Source: Micrococcaceae bacterium
GTDB lineage: Bacteria > Actinomycetota > Actinomycetes > Actinomycetales > Micrococcaceae
Direction: 5' to 3'
Assembly (NCBI GenBank): GCA_025465475.1
Contig: JAODMR010000108.1
Location: 1 to 64,000, forward strand
DNA: 64,000 bases
Shown here: one piece after another, positions 28,194-37,658 of the stretch
Layout of the letters: every line of letters begins with the position of its first letter
Position numbering within the stretch: position 1 is the stretch's first letter
Program-made: the position numbers and the translations under genes
The notes under the pieces: model-generated
Databases searched by the model: none
Seen by the model: only the letters and a program-made list of their open reading frames with translations
What the model was told of the DNA's origin: nothing

Positions 28194-29735
28194 ATGGTGA
28201 CGTATATCGTCCGGCGGTTGGTTACAGCCGTCCTGATCCTGTTGGGTGCCTCCTTCCTGGTCTACCTCCTGACAGCGGCGTCCGGAGACCCCCTTGAAGA
28301 GCTCCGCACCAACCCCGCACCCAACAAGGCCCAACTCATCCAGCAGCGCACCGACCTGCTGAACCTGAACGTTCCGGCGCCCCTGCGGTACTTCATCTGG
28401 CTACGCGGTGCGGCCGGCTGCCTGGTCCCGTTCGCCAACACCTGCGACCTGGGCAAGAACCTGGCCGGCCAACCGGTCACCGAGGCTCTGGGCCAGGCCA
28501 TTGTGCAGACCCTCTCCCTGGTGACTGCCGCGACGTTCCTCGCCATCCTGATCGGCGTGTCCCTCGGCATTGTCACGGCCCTGCGCCAGTACAGTTCCCT
28601 GGACTACGGCGTGACCTTCATGGCCTTCCTGTTCTTCTCGCTTCCGATCTTCTGGGCGGCGGTGCTGCTCAAGGAATACGGCGCCATCCAGTTCAACAAC
28701 TTCCTGAAAAACCCTGACATCCCGCTTGGAGTCGTGGCCCTGATCGGCGTCATCGTCGGGCTGATCGCCGTATCCGTTGCCGGGGGCAGCTGGAAACGCC
28801 GCGGCATCGCCTTCGGTTCGGCCTTCGTGGCCACCGCAGCCGTCCTGCTGTACGTCTCCCTGACCGGATGGTTCCGCACTCCCGGCCTGGGTCCGGTCGT
28901 CATCGCCCTGTCCGGCGTCGGCATCGCGTTCGGCATCACGACCCTGACGGCCGGCCTGAAGAACCGCAAGGCCCTGTACTCCTCTCTCATCGCCGTCGGC
29001 GTGGGAGTGGTCGCCTACTTCGCCATCCAGCCGCTGCTGGACTCGGCCACCTTCCTGATGATCGTGCTGCTCGCCGTTGCCACCGTCCTGGTCGGCATGG
29101 CCATCGGGTACTTCATGGGCGGATACGACCGGGGCCAGAGCATGCGTGCCGCCGCGCTGACCTCCCTCCTGGTCGGGGCCCTCATCTTCCTGGACCGGTT
29201 CATGCAGTCCTGGCCGGAGTACTTCAACAACAGCCGCGTCCGTGGCCGGCCCATTGCCACCATCGGTGCAGGCACTCCGGGCATCGAGGGTGACTTCTGG
29301 ACGCTGGGCCTGGACCGGGTCACCCACCTGATCCTGCCCACAGCAGCGCTGATCCTGATCTCCATCGCCTCCTACACGCGGTACTCACGCTCCTCGATGC
29401 TGGAAATCATGAACATGGATTACGTGCGCACCGCACGGGCCAAGGGCCTGTCGGAGCGCACGGTAGTGATGCGCCACGCTTTCCGGAACGCCCTGATTCC
29501 GCTGGCCACCATCGTCGCGTTCGACGTCGGCGGCCTGATCGGTGGCGCGGTGATCACCGAGAGCGTCTTTTCCTTCAGCGGCATGGGTTCGCTGTTTGTC
29601 AACGGCCTGCGCGGACCGGACCCCAACCCGGTGATGGGATTCTTCCTCGTCGTGGGCATCACGGCCATGGTCTTCAACCTGCTGGCCGACCTTGTCTACT
29701 CCGCTCTTGATCCGCGCGTGAAGGTGAAGTCATGA
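28194..29735 (+). CDS. oligopeptide ABC transporter permease (OppB/DppB-like) with large membrane insertion
   Basis: MVTYIVRRLVTAVLILLGASFLVYLL; C-terminal MDYVRTARAKGLSERTVVMRHAFRNALIPLATI EAA loop; 513 aa. Confidence 0.92.
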   Translation: MVTYIVRRLVTAVLILLGASFLVYLLTAASGDPLEELRTNPAPNKAQLIQQRTDLLNLNVPAPLRYFIWLRGAAGCLVPFANTCDLGKNLAGQPVTEALGQAIVQTLSLVTAATFLAILIGVSLGIVTALRQYSSLDYGVTFMAFLFFSLPIFWAAVLLKEYGAIQFNNFLKNPDIPLGVVALIGVIVGLIAVSVAGGSWKRRGIAFGSAFVATAAVLLYVSLTGWFRTPGLGPVVIALSGVGIAFGITTLTAGLKNRKALYSSLIAVGVGVVAYFAIQPLLDSATFLMIVLLAVATVLVGMAIGYFMGGYDRGQSMRAAALTSLLVGALIFLDRFMQSWPEYFNNSRVRGRPIATIGAGTPGIEGDFWTLGLDRVTHLILPTAALILISIASYTRYSRSSMLEIMNMDYVRTARAKGLSERTVVMRHAFRNALIPLATIVAFDVGGLIGGAVITESVFSFSGMGSLFVNGLRGPDPNPVMGFFLVVGITAMVFNLLADLVYSALDPRVKVKS

Positions 29736-30841
29736 CCACTGTCGTATCTCCCGAAACCACGCCGCACGAGCCGGAAGCCAACGCGGCCCAGCTCGCGGCA
29801 GAAGAAACCAGGGGCCTGAGCCAGGGTCAGATCATCCGGAAGCGGTTCTTTGGCCACACCGGCGCGATGATTGGCCTGATCGTTTTCGCCCTGGTGGTGC
29901 TGCTCGTCTTCAGCTCCTCGGGCATCAAGCTTTGGGGCTGGATCAACATTCCCGGTTGGTGGCACTACAGCTATGACCAGGTGACCCCCATCGTCAACGA
30001 TGGGGTGCCCACCTACAGCGCTCCCTTCGACTTCGGCGACCACCCCTTCGGGCAGGACCGCGTGGGCCGCGACATGTTCGCCATGACCATGCGCGGCGCC
30101 CAGCTGTCCATCATTGTGATGTTCACGATCGGCATCATCGGCAGCGCGGTCGGTGTGCTGGTCGGCGCCCTGTCTGGTTACTTCCGGGGCATCACCGAAG
30201 CCATCCTGATGCGCTTCACGGACATGATCATCATCATTCCCTCCATCGTCATCGCGGCTGTGCTCGGTGTGGCCGTCGGACGCGGAGGCTCCGGCACCAC
30301 CGTGGTTGACGCGGCAGGGAACGTCTCGGTCAGCAAGACGTGGCTGGACAACGTGTTCGGCTGGATGCAGCAGAACTTCGGCGTCGTGCTGCTCGGTGTC
30401 TTCCTCGGATTGGTCGTCTGGACCGGGCTCGCCCGCCTGGTGCGCGGTGAGTTCCTCACCCTGCGTGAGCGCGAGTTCGTTGATGCTGCCCGTATCGCCG
30501 GTGCCTCCAACGCGCGGATCATCTTCAAGCACATCCTGCCGAACGCCGTCGGCGTCATCATCGTCAACTCGACCCTGTTGATGTCCTCCGCGATCCTCCT
30601 TGAAGCCGGCCTGAGCTACCTCGGGTTCGGCGTGAAGGCTCCGGATACGTCGCTTGGCCTGTTGGTGGTGCAGAACCAGGAAGCGTTCTCGACGCGCCCG
30701 TGGCTGTTCTGGTGGCCGGGCCTGTTCATCGTGGTGATCTGCCTGTGCATCAACTTCATTGGTGATGGCCTCCGCGATGCCTTTGACCCGCGGCAGAAGA
30801 AGTTCAACTCCAAGAAAGCCCAGTCCGCGGCCGATGCCTAA
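29732..30841 (+). CDS. oligopeptide ABC transporter permease (OppC/DppC-like)
   Basis: EFVDAARIAGASNARIIFKHILPNAVGVIIVNSTLLMSSAILLEAGLSYLGFGV. Confidence 0.93.
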   Translation: MTTVVSPETTPHEPEANAAQLAAEETRGLSQGQIIRKRFFGHTGAMIGLIVFALVVLLVFSSSGIKLWGWINIPGWWHYSYDQVTPIVNDGVPTYSAPFDFGDHPFGQDRVGRDMFAMTMRGAQLSIIVMFTIGIIGSAVGVLVGALSGYFRGITEAILMRFTDMIIIIPSIVIAAVLGVAVGRGGSGTTVVDAAGNVSVSKTWLDNVFGWMQQNFGVVLLGVFLGLVVWTGLARLVRGEFLTLREREFVDAARIAGASNARIIFKHILPNAVGVIIVNSTLLMSSAILLEAGLSYLGFGVKAPDTSLGLLVVQNQEAFSTRPWLFWWPGLFIVVICLCINFIGDGLRDAFDPRQKKFNSKKAQSAADA

Positions 30842-30868
30842 GACTCCAGCGGGCAGTCATGACCCGAT

Positions 30869-30904
30869 CCGGCAGGGAACCGGACACCTCCGGTTTCCTG
30901 CCGG
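30869..30904. terminator. Terminator-like hairpin between convergent genes
   Basis: ccggcagggaaccgg / ccggtttcctgccgg, 15-bp arms with a single mismatch. Confidence 0.6.
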
Positions 30905-30911
30905 CCCGCGA

Positions 30912-31577
30912 TCAGCCCAGGTTCACAAGCACCAGTACGACGGCGATGGCCGCAACGGCCGCGCCGACGAGCTGGGGAACGTTCCAGCGCACAGCGGCAC
31001 GACTGGTTTCCGTCTGATCCACATCCAGCCGGCCGGACTCCGCGAGAGCCGCCCAACGGGTGCGCACCAGGAACGCAGCAGCACCGGAGTCGGAGTTGCG
31101 CAGGTCGCCGGGCCGCATGGACCCGCCCGCGCCGAAACTGGTGCCCGGAAGGTTTTGCACATGCTCCGGCTTGGCGCGGTACGCTCCGGTGACACCGGGG
31201 GCCGGTGCCGCCCAGGCGGTGTACGCGCCATGCGGGGTACGCAGCTTCAGGGCGAACTTCGTGTCGACGGCGATCAGCGCCACCCAAGGCACCGTGACGG
31301 TGCGGGCAGGGTTGACCAGCGTTACGCCGGACTCACTGAGCCGCACCACCGGAAACCAGAACAGCCAATAGCCAACAAAGGCGACGGCAAGGGCCAACGG
31401 AAGTCCCGGCAGGCCGGGCACACCGGCAAGTGCCGACGTCGTACTCATCACGAGGGCCAGGCCCCACAGCAGAAAGGACAGGATCTTGCTGGTCCGCGGG
31501 CGGAACTGCTCGACGGACGCGGGATTCGGATCCTGGGCATGCGTGGGAATCATGGCTTCATCGTTGCAGGACTCCAA
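30912..31577 (-). CDS. small membrane protein, PH-like domain (DUF)
   Basis: Two TM segments then FPVVRLSESGVTLVNPARTVTVPWVALIAVDTKFALKLRTPHG (bacterial PH-like). Start may be 31553. Confidence 0.65.
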   Translation of the reverse strand: MESCNDEAMIPTHAQDPNPASVEQFRPRTSKILSFLLWGLALVMSTTSALAGVPGLPGLPLALAVAFVGYWLFWFPVVRLSESGVTLVNPARTVTVPWVALIAVDTKFALKLRTPHGAYTAWAAPAPGVTGAYRAKPEHVQNLPGTSFGAGGSMRPGDLRNSDSGAAAFLVRTRWAALAESGRLDVDQTETSRAAVRWNVPQLVGAAVAAIAVVLVLVNLG

Positions 31578-31630
31578 GTCAGTTCACTAATTCCTGTCAG
31601 TGCGCTGACTGTGGTGAAAGGAAGTAACCA

Positions 31631-33520
31631 ATGACCGAGAACATCACCCCCAACCAGGGCGCGGAAGCCGGAAGCGGCTCCCACGCCCTGGACGTCGATC
31701 CGGCCACCGGACTGCCCGTACCCGAGGCGCTGTCGGACCAGCCACGTTCCGGGGGCAAGCCGGTCCTTGAGGTCCGGAACCTATCCGTGGATTTCGGCGT
31801 CGAAAAGAAATGGGTCCCCGCGGCCATCGACCTGAACTACGAGGTCCGTGCCGGCGAGGTCCTGGCCATTGTGGGCGAGTCGGGGTCCGGCAAGAGTGCC
31901 AGCTCCATGGCCATCCTGGGGCTGCTGCCCTCCAACAGCAGGGTCACCGGCAGTGTCCGGCTCAACGGCCAGGAAATCCTGAACCAGGGCGCATCCAAAC
32001 TGCGTTCGATCCGCGGCAAGGACGTCGCCGTGATCTTCCAGGAACCAATGACCGCGCTGAACCCTGTGTACACCGTCGGGTTCCAGATCGTCGAAACGCT
32101 GCGGCTGCACAACGCCATCTCCCCGGACGAGGCGAAAGCCCGTGCCCTGCGGATGCTGGAACTCGTCGAACTGCCTGACCCGGAGAAGGCCTTCAAGTCC
32201 TATCCCCACCAGCTCTCCGGAGGTCAGCGCCAGCGCGCCATGATCGCCCAGTCGCTCTCCTGCGACCCGAAGCTGTTGATTGCCGATGAACCGACCACGG
32301 CGCTTGATGTGACCGTGCAGGCGGAAATCCTTGACCTGATGAGGAACCTGCGCAATAAGCTGGACGCCGCGATCGTGTTGATCACCCACGACATGGGCGT
32401 CGTCGCCGACCTGTCGGACCGGATCGCCGTGATGCGCAAGGGCCGCATCGTGGAGACCGGTACAGCGGAGGACATCTTCCACAATCCCCAGCACGAGTAC
32501 ACCCAGGCGCTGCTGGCTGCGGTGCCGCACCTCGGCCAGGGCGCCGGGAGCGAGGTTGACGTCACCGCAGCCCTGGCAGCAGCGACCCACACGGAGCTGG
32601 TCGGTGTCGACGACGCGGAACTGACCCGGCGGGAAGCGGAGAACCGGGAAGCCCTGGCAGCGGCCCGCACCGCCGACACCGCAAACCTCGGACAGCCAGT
32701 GCTTGAGCTGCTGGACGTAGCCATCGAGTACCCGAAACAAGGACGGGTCGCCGCTTTCCGTGCCGTGGAAGGGGCGTCCCTGTCCATTTACCCCGGCCAG
32801 GTCGTCGGCCTTGTCGGTGAGTCCGGTTCCGGCAAGACGACCGTGGGCCGGGCCGCCGTCGGGCTGCTGCCCGTGGCTGCAGGAACCCTGCAGGTGGTCG
32901 GCCAGGACATCACCCGTGCCAAGGCCAAGGACCTGCACGGCCTGCGCCGCAAGGTCGGCATGGTGTTCCAGGACCCGTCGTCGTCGCTGAATCCGCGGCT
33001 GCCCATCGGTGAAAGCATCGGCGAGCCCATGCTGTTGGCCAAGGTGGCCAAGGGCGGTGCCCTGCAAAAGCGGATCGAGGACCTGCTGGACCAGGTTGAG
33101 CTGCCCCGCTCCTACCGCAACCGGTATCCGCACGAGCTCTCGGGCGGACAGAAGCAGCGCGTGGGCATCGCCCGGGCGCTGTCACTGAAACCGCAGCTGC
33201 TGGTGGCCGATGAGCCCACCTCGGCGCTGGATGTCTCGGTGCAGGCCAAGGTGCTCGACCTGCTGCAGAACCTCCAAAAGGAACTCCAGTTCGCGTGCCT
33301 GTTCGTCACCCACGACCTCGCCGTGGTCGACTACCTCTCGGACCGCATCGTCGTAATGCAGCGCGGCAGGATTGTGGAGCAAGGCACGCGGGATGAGATC
33401 CTGCGCAACCCCCAGGAGGCCTACACCCAGCGCCTGCTGGCAGCCGTCCCCCTGCCGGACCCGGGGCTGCAGCGGGAACGCCGCGAACTGCGGGCCCAAC
33501 TGCTCGCCGTCGGAGACTAG
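31631..33520 (+). CDS. dual-ATPase oligopeptide ABC transporter ATP-binding protein (OppD-OppF fusion type)
   Basis: Two complete ATPase domains: GESGSGKSASSMAIL...LSGGQRQRAMIAQSL and GESGSGKTTVGRAAV...LSGGQKQRVGIARAL. Confidence 0.95.
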   Translation: MTENITPNQGAEAGSGSHALDVDPATGLPVPEALSDQPRSGGKPVLEVRNLSVDFGVEKKWVPAAIDLNYEVRAGEVLAIVGESGSGKSASSMAILGLLPSNSRVTGSVRLNGQEILNQGASKLRSIRGKDVAVIFQEPMTALNPVYTVGFQIVETLRLHNAISPDEAKARALRMLELVELPDPEKAFKSYPHQLSGGQRQRAMIAQSLSCDPKLLIADEPTTALDVTVQAEILDLMRNLRNKLDAAIVLITHDMGVVADLSDRIAVMRKGRIVETGTAEDIFHNPQHEYTQALLAAVPHLGQGAGSEVDVTAALAAATHTELVGVDDAELTRREAENREALAAARTADTANLGQPVLELLDVAIEYPKQGRVAAFRAVEGASLSIYPGQVVGLVGESGSGKTTVGRAAVGLLPVAAGTLQVVGQDITRAKAKDLHGLRRKVGMVFQDPSSSLNPRLPIGESIGEPMLLAKVAKGGALQKRIEDLLDQVELPRSYRNRYPHELSGGQKQRVGIARALSLKPQLLVADEPTSALDVSVQAKVLDLLQNLQKELQFACLFVTHDLAVVDYLSDRIVVMQRGRIVEQGTRDEILRNPQEAYTQRLLAAVPLPDPGLQRERRELRAQLLAVGD

Positions 33521-33795
33521 GACACCTGGCGGGCGCCTGGGTCGGCGCCCGTCGCGGTGCGGAAACGGCACGTCATGGGCGGCGGGTGAGTTCCGCGTGT
33601 CGCGTATCTCAGGCGCGCTCCCGGCCCGATATGTGCCTTTGGTTGGCCAAGCGGGTAGAATGGTGTTATCTGCCCATTCTCCGGGCCACACATCATGGTG
33701 AAAAACCACCTGAAATTACACCTGAAATACTGCGATGGACTGCGCGTAAGCTTGCGGCCTCGTCGCCGGGATCTTACTGAAACGAGCCTTAACGC

Positions 33796-35712
33796 ATGAC
33801 TGAAACCACCACCCATACAGCAACGCGGCATGACCTGCGGAACGTTGCCATTGTGGCTCACGTTGACCACGGCAAGACCACCCTGGTGGATGCCATGCTC
33901 AAGCAGACCCACTCCTTTGCCGAACACGGCGTGGTGGCGGACCGGGTGATGGACTCCGGTGACCTGGAGCGCGAAAAGGGCATCACCATCCTGGCGAAGA
34001 ACACCACCGTCGCCTACAACGGGCCGTCCTCCAACGGCGAGACCATCACCATCAACGTGATCGACACCCCCGGCCACGCCGACTTCGGTGGCGAGGTGGA
34101 GCGCGGCCTGTCCATGGTCGACGGCGTCGTCCTGCTCGTGGACGCGTCAGAGGGTCCGCTGCCGCAGACCCGTTTCGTGCTGCGTAAGGCGCTGGCGGCC
34201 AAGCTGCCCGTCATCCTCCTGGTCAACAAGACCGACCGCCCCGACGCCCGCATCGACGAGGTTGTGCACGAGTCCATGGACCTGCTCCTGGGCCTCGCTT
34301 CCGACCTGGCCGACGAGGTTCCGGACCTGGACCTGGACGCCGTGCTCAACGTACCCGTCGTCTACGCCGCAGCCCGGGTCGGAGCCGCTTCCCTGGAGCA
34401 GCCCGAGAACGGATCAGCGCCCTCGAACGAGGACCTCGAGCCCCTGTTCAAGGCCATCATCGATCACATCCCCGCCCCGACGTACGACCCGAACGGCGTG
34501 CTGCAGGCCCACGTGACCAACCTGGACGCCTCCCCGTTCCTCGGCCGCCTGGCGCTGCTGCGCATCTTCAACGGCACCCTGCGCAAGGGGCAGACCGTCG
34601 CCTGGGCCCGTCACGACGGCACCCTGAAGTCGGTCAAGATCACCGAACTGCTGGCCACCAAGGCCCTGGAGCGCGTTCCGGCCGAGTCCGCCGGACCGGG
34701 TGAAATTGTCGCCGTCGCCGGTATCGAAGACATCACCATCGGTGAAACCCTGACCGACATCGACAACCCGCAGCCCCTGCCGCTGATCACCGTTGATGAC
34801 CCGGCCATCTCCATGACCATCGGTATCAACACCTCCCCGCTGGCCGGCCGCGTCAAGGGCGCCAAGGTCACCGCCCGCCAGGTCAAGGACCGGCTGGACA
34901 AGGAACTGATCGGTAACGTGTCCCTGCGCGTGCTGCCGACCGAGCGTCCGGACGCCTGGGAAGTCCAGGGCCGTGGCGAACTGGCGCTGGCCATCCTGGT
35001 CGAGCAGATGCGCCGTGAAGGCTTCGAACTGACCGTCGGCAAGCCGCAGGTGGTCACCAAGACCATCGACGGCAAGGTGCACGAGCCGATGGAGCACATG
35101 ACCATCGACGTTCCCGAGGAATACCTCGGCGCGGTCACCCAGCTGATGGCAGCCCGCAAGGGCCGGATGACCAACATGGCCAACCACGGCACCGGCTGGG
35201 TCCGGATGGAATTCATCGTTCCCGCCCGTGGCCTGATCGGCTTCCGCACCCGGTTCCTCACCGACACCCGCGGTGCCGGCATTGCTGCGTCCATCGCCGA
35301 AGGCTACGAGCCGTGGGCCGGACCCATCGAGTACCGGACCAACGGCTCCATGGTCGCTGACCGTTCCGGTGTCGTCACTCCGTTCGCGATGATCAACCTG
35401 CAGGAACGCGGCTCCTTCTTTGTCCAGCCCACCTCCGAGGTGTACGAGGGCATGATCGTCGGCGAGAACTCCCGCGCCGATGACATGGACGTCAACATCA
35501 CCAAGGAAAAGAAGCTCACCAACATGCGCGCAGCCTCCTCGGACACCTTCGAGAACCTGACCCCGCCGCGCCAGCTCACGCTGGAGGAATCACTGGAATT
35601 CGCCCGTGAGGACGAGTGTGTTGAGGTCACTCCGGAGTCCATCCGCATCCGCAAGCTCATCCTGGACGCCAGCGAGCGTGCCAAGGCGTACCGCGCCCGC
35701 GCCAAGTCCTGA
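33796..35712 (+). CDS. typA: translational GTPase TypA/BipA
   Basis: LRNVAIVAHVDHGKTTLVDAMLKQ; DTPGHADFGGEVER; NKTDRPDAR; C-terminal RGLIGFRTRFLTDTRG. Confidence 0.97.
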   Translation: MTETTTHTATRHDLRNVAIVAHVDHGKTTLVDAMLKQTHSFAEHGVVADRVMDSGDLEREKGITILAKNTTVAYNGPSSNGETITINVIDTPGHADFGGEVERGLSMVDGVVLLVDASEGPLPQTRFVLRKALAAKLPVILLVNKTDRPDARIDEVVHESMDLLLGLASDLADEVPDLDLDAVLNVPVVYAAARVGAASLEQPENGSAPSNEDLEPLFKAIIDHIPAPTYDPNGVLQAHVTNLDASPFLGRLALLRIFNGTLRKGQTVAWARHDGTLKSVKITELLATKALERVPAESAGPGEIVAVAGIEDITIGETLTDIDNPQPLPLITVDDPAISMTIGINTSPLAGRVKGAKVTARQVKDRLDKELIGNVSLRVLPTERPDAWEVQGRGELALAILVEQMRREGFELTVGKPQVVTKTIDGKVHEPMEHMTIDVPEEYLGAVTQLMAARKGRMTNMANHGTGWVRMEFIVPARGLIGFRTRFLTDTRGAGIAASIAEGYEPWAGPIEYRTNGSMVADRSGVVTPFAMINLQERGSFFVQPTSEVYEGMIVGENSRADDMDVNITKEKKLTNMRAASSDTFENLTPPRQLTLEESLEFAREDECVEVTPESIRIRKLILDASERAKAYRARAKS

Positions 35713-35751
35713 TCCGCGCTGCCCGGCCATGCGGTCAGGCAGAATGGAAGC

Positions 35752-36639
35752 ATGAACCAGCAACCCGCCCTTCCTGTCCCGAAGGGCGGGTTGCTGCCGT
35801 TAACGGCAGCCTCGCCCGACGGCCGTGCCCGGCTGCTCTTCCTGCACGCCCACCCCGACGACGAGAGCATCACCACTGGCGCAACGATGGCGGCCTTCGC
35901 CCGCTCGGGAGCGCTGGTGTACCTCCTGACCAGCACCCGCGGTGAACTCGGTGAAGTGATTCCACCGGAACTGCGGCACCTTGAGGTGGGGCAGCCCGGC
36001 AACGCCGACGACGGATCCGGACTCGCTGCCGTGCGCGAGCAGGAACTGGCGGACGCCGTTGCCGCCCTGGGCATTGCGGACGCCTTCTGGCTAGGCTCCG
36101 GTGCGGCCAAGGCAGGCACTGGTCCGGATGTCATCTACCGCGATTCCGGCATGTCGTGGGGACCGGACGGGCGTGCCCAGCCGGCAGCGACGGTACTCCC
36201 GGGGTCGTTTTCCCTGGCTCCGCTCGAGGAAACGGCCGCGCACGCCGCCGCCCTGATCCGGCGGCTGAAGCCCGACGTAGTTGTGACCTATGCGGCCGAC
36301 GGCGGCTACGGACACCCCGACCACGTACGCACCGCCGCGATGGCGCTGCAGGCCGTCGAACTCGCCGCCGATATTGCCGTGGGTGCCGGAGCGCTGGACC
36401 CGTGGCGGGTGCCGCTGGCCTACACCATCGTCAGTGACCGTCCGGAGCGGCCGCTGGAACCGGGCGCTGCCGTTATAGACGTCGACGGGGACCTCGCGGC
36501 CAAGACGGCAGCCATGCGGGCACACCGCACGCAGCTCACGGTGCTGCCGGGACAACGATTTGCCCTGTCCGACGGCGTTTCGCGGGAACTGAGCGGGCGA
36601 GAGTCGTTCCAGCCCGTCGACGCGGGCACCGATGCGTGA
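35752..36639 (+). CDS. mshB: N-acetyl-1-D-myo-inositol-2-amino-2-deoxy-alpha-D-glucopyranoside deacetylase (mycothiol biosynthesis)
   Basis: LLFLHAHPDDESITTGATMAAFARSGALVYLLTSTRGELGEV; YGHPDHVRTA. Start codon uncertain (see findings). Confidence 0.93.
   Translation: MNQQPALPVPKGGLLPLTAASPDGRARLLFLHAHPDDESITTGATMAAFARSGALVYLLTSTRGELGEVIPPELRHLEVGQPGNADDGSGLAAVREQELADAVAALGIADAFWLGSGAAKAGTGPDVIYRDSGMSWGPDGRAQPAATVLPGSFSLAPLEETAAHAAALIRRLKPDVVVTYAADGGYGHPDHVRTAAMALQAVELAADIAVGAGALDPWRVPLAYTIVSDRPERPLEPGAAVIDVDGDLAAKTAAMRAHRTQLTVLPGQRFALSDGVSRELSGRESFQPVDAGTDA
35758..35810. repeat. Nested inverted repeats in mshB 5' coding region
   Basis: cagcaacccgcccttc (35758-35773) / gaagggcgggttgctg (35781-35796) perfect 16-bp arms; overlapping 18-bp perfect palindrome gctgccgttaacggcagc (35793-35810). 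Confidence 0.9.
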
Positions 36640-37012
36640 CGCGCCGACCCCACGCCTGCCGGTACGGCTCGTGGTCGCAGCTGCAGCCGGCCTGTTGGTG
36701 GCGCTGCTGGGCACGGCCCTGCACGGGCGCGCCCTCTATCAGGGCAACATGGTGCTGCCCTGGGGGGCGGTGGCGGCCCTGCTGCTGCTGATATCGGCCG
36801 CCGTCTTCGTTGGGCTGTGGGGCAGGGCTGCGTGGCTGTCGGCCGTCACAGGCGGTGTTGCCTATGCCCTTGCCGGTTTGCTTGCCGCACCACGCAACGG
36901 CTACAGCCTGATCATCGCCAACCTGCAGGGTGCGCTCTGGCTTTACGGCAGCGCGCTATGCACCGTGCTGGCGGTCGTGCTCGCCTGGTTCGTCCTCCGC
37001 CGCAATCCCTGA
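36632..37012 (+). CDS. small membrane protein (DUF6113-like position next to mshB)
   Basis: 126-aa polytopic protein overlapping the mshB 3' end by 8 bp. Confidence 0.75.
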   Translation: MRDAPTPRLPVRLVVAAAAGLLVALLGTALHGRALYQGNMVLPWGAVAALLLLISAAVFVGLWGRAAWLSAVTGGVAYALAGLLAAPRNGYSLIIANLQGALWLYGSALCTVLAVVLAWFVLRRNP

Positions 37013-37591
37013 CACAGGCTGCTGCTCCGGATGGGCTGCCAGGAACAGCGAGAACGGGGTGCCATCCGGATCGGCCGGAAGGGCTGCGTACTCCTGGGCA
37101 ATGTCGTTCAACCGCTCCAGCAACTCCTGCCGGTGGGCGTCGTTCAGTTTAACGCCGAGGCGCCAGATCCGAAGCTGTTCTTCGGGGACCGTCCGGATCT
37201 CCTGCAGCAGCGTTTCGATCAGGACCGGCCCGGCCCCGTTTACGGGTGTCCGCCAGGACAGGCGGCTGGCAAGGTAGGGAATTTCACGGGCACCGCGCTT
37301 GCCGGTACGTGCCTGCTGCGGGACCAGGAACCCGGTGCGGACCAGCGTCCGTACATGGTGCAGCACCGTCGCCGGTTGCAGGCCGAGCAGGGCCGCCAAC
37401 TCCTTGTTGGTTTGAGGTTCATGCAGGCACAGGCGGAGGATCCGCAAGCGCAAGGGGGAACTCAACGCACGGGACCGCTCCTGGCCCGCTGCATCCGGTA
37501 CAGCGGGCCGACTGCTTTCCGCCGTTCCCTCCGCGGCGGGAGGATTTTCGCCCCGGCCCGTTTCCGGCTTCCGGTCCTGGCTTCTGTCCAT
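36956..37591 (-). CDS. ArsR-like winged-helix transcriptional regulator
   Basis: SSPLRLRILRLCLHEPQTNKELAALLGLQPATVLHHVRTLVRTGFL. Confidence 0.88.
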   Translation of the reverse strand: MDRSQDRKPETGRGENPPAAEGTAESSRPAVPDAAGQERSRALSSPLRLRILRLCLHEPQTNKELAALLGLQPATVLHHVRTLVRTGFLVPQQARTGKRGAREIPYLASRLSWRTPVNGAGPVLIETLLQEIRTVPEEQLRIWRLGVKLNDAHRQELLERLNDIAQEYAALPADPDGTPFSLFLAAHPEQQPVSGIAAEDEPGEHDRQHGA

Positions 37592-37618
37592 GAACCCAGC
37601 CTAGGCCAACCCGGTAGG

Positions 37619-37642
37619 ACTGATTGACATATGCCAATCAGT
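37619..37642. promoter_or_regulatory. Operator dyad in the divergent ArsR/MFS promoter
   Basis: ACTGATTG-a-CATATG-c-CAATCAGT: 24-bp palindrome with one mismatched pair. Confidence 0.75.
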
Positions 37643-37658
37643 CGCCGACACTGAAGGC

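Noticed and set aside
31781-33133. 450-aa minus ORF
   Set aside because: Antisense to the dual-ATPase ABC gene; no recognisable domain.
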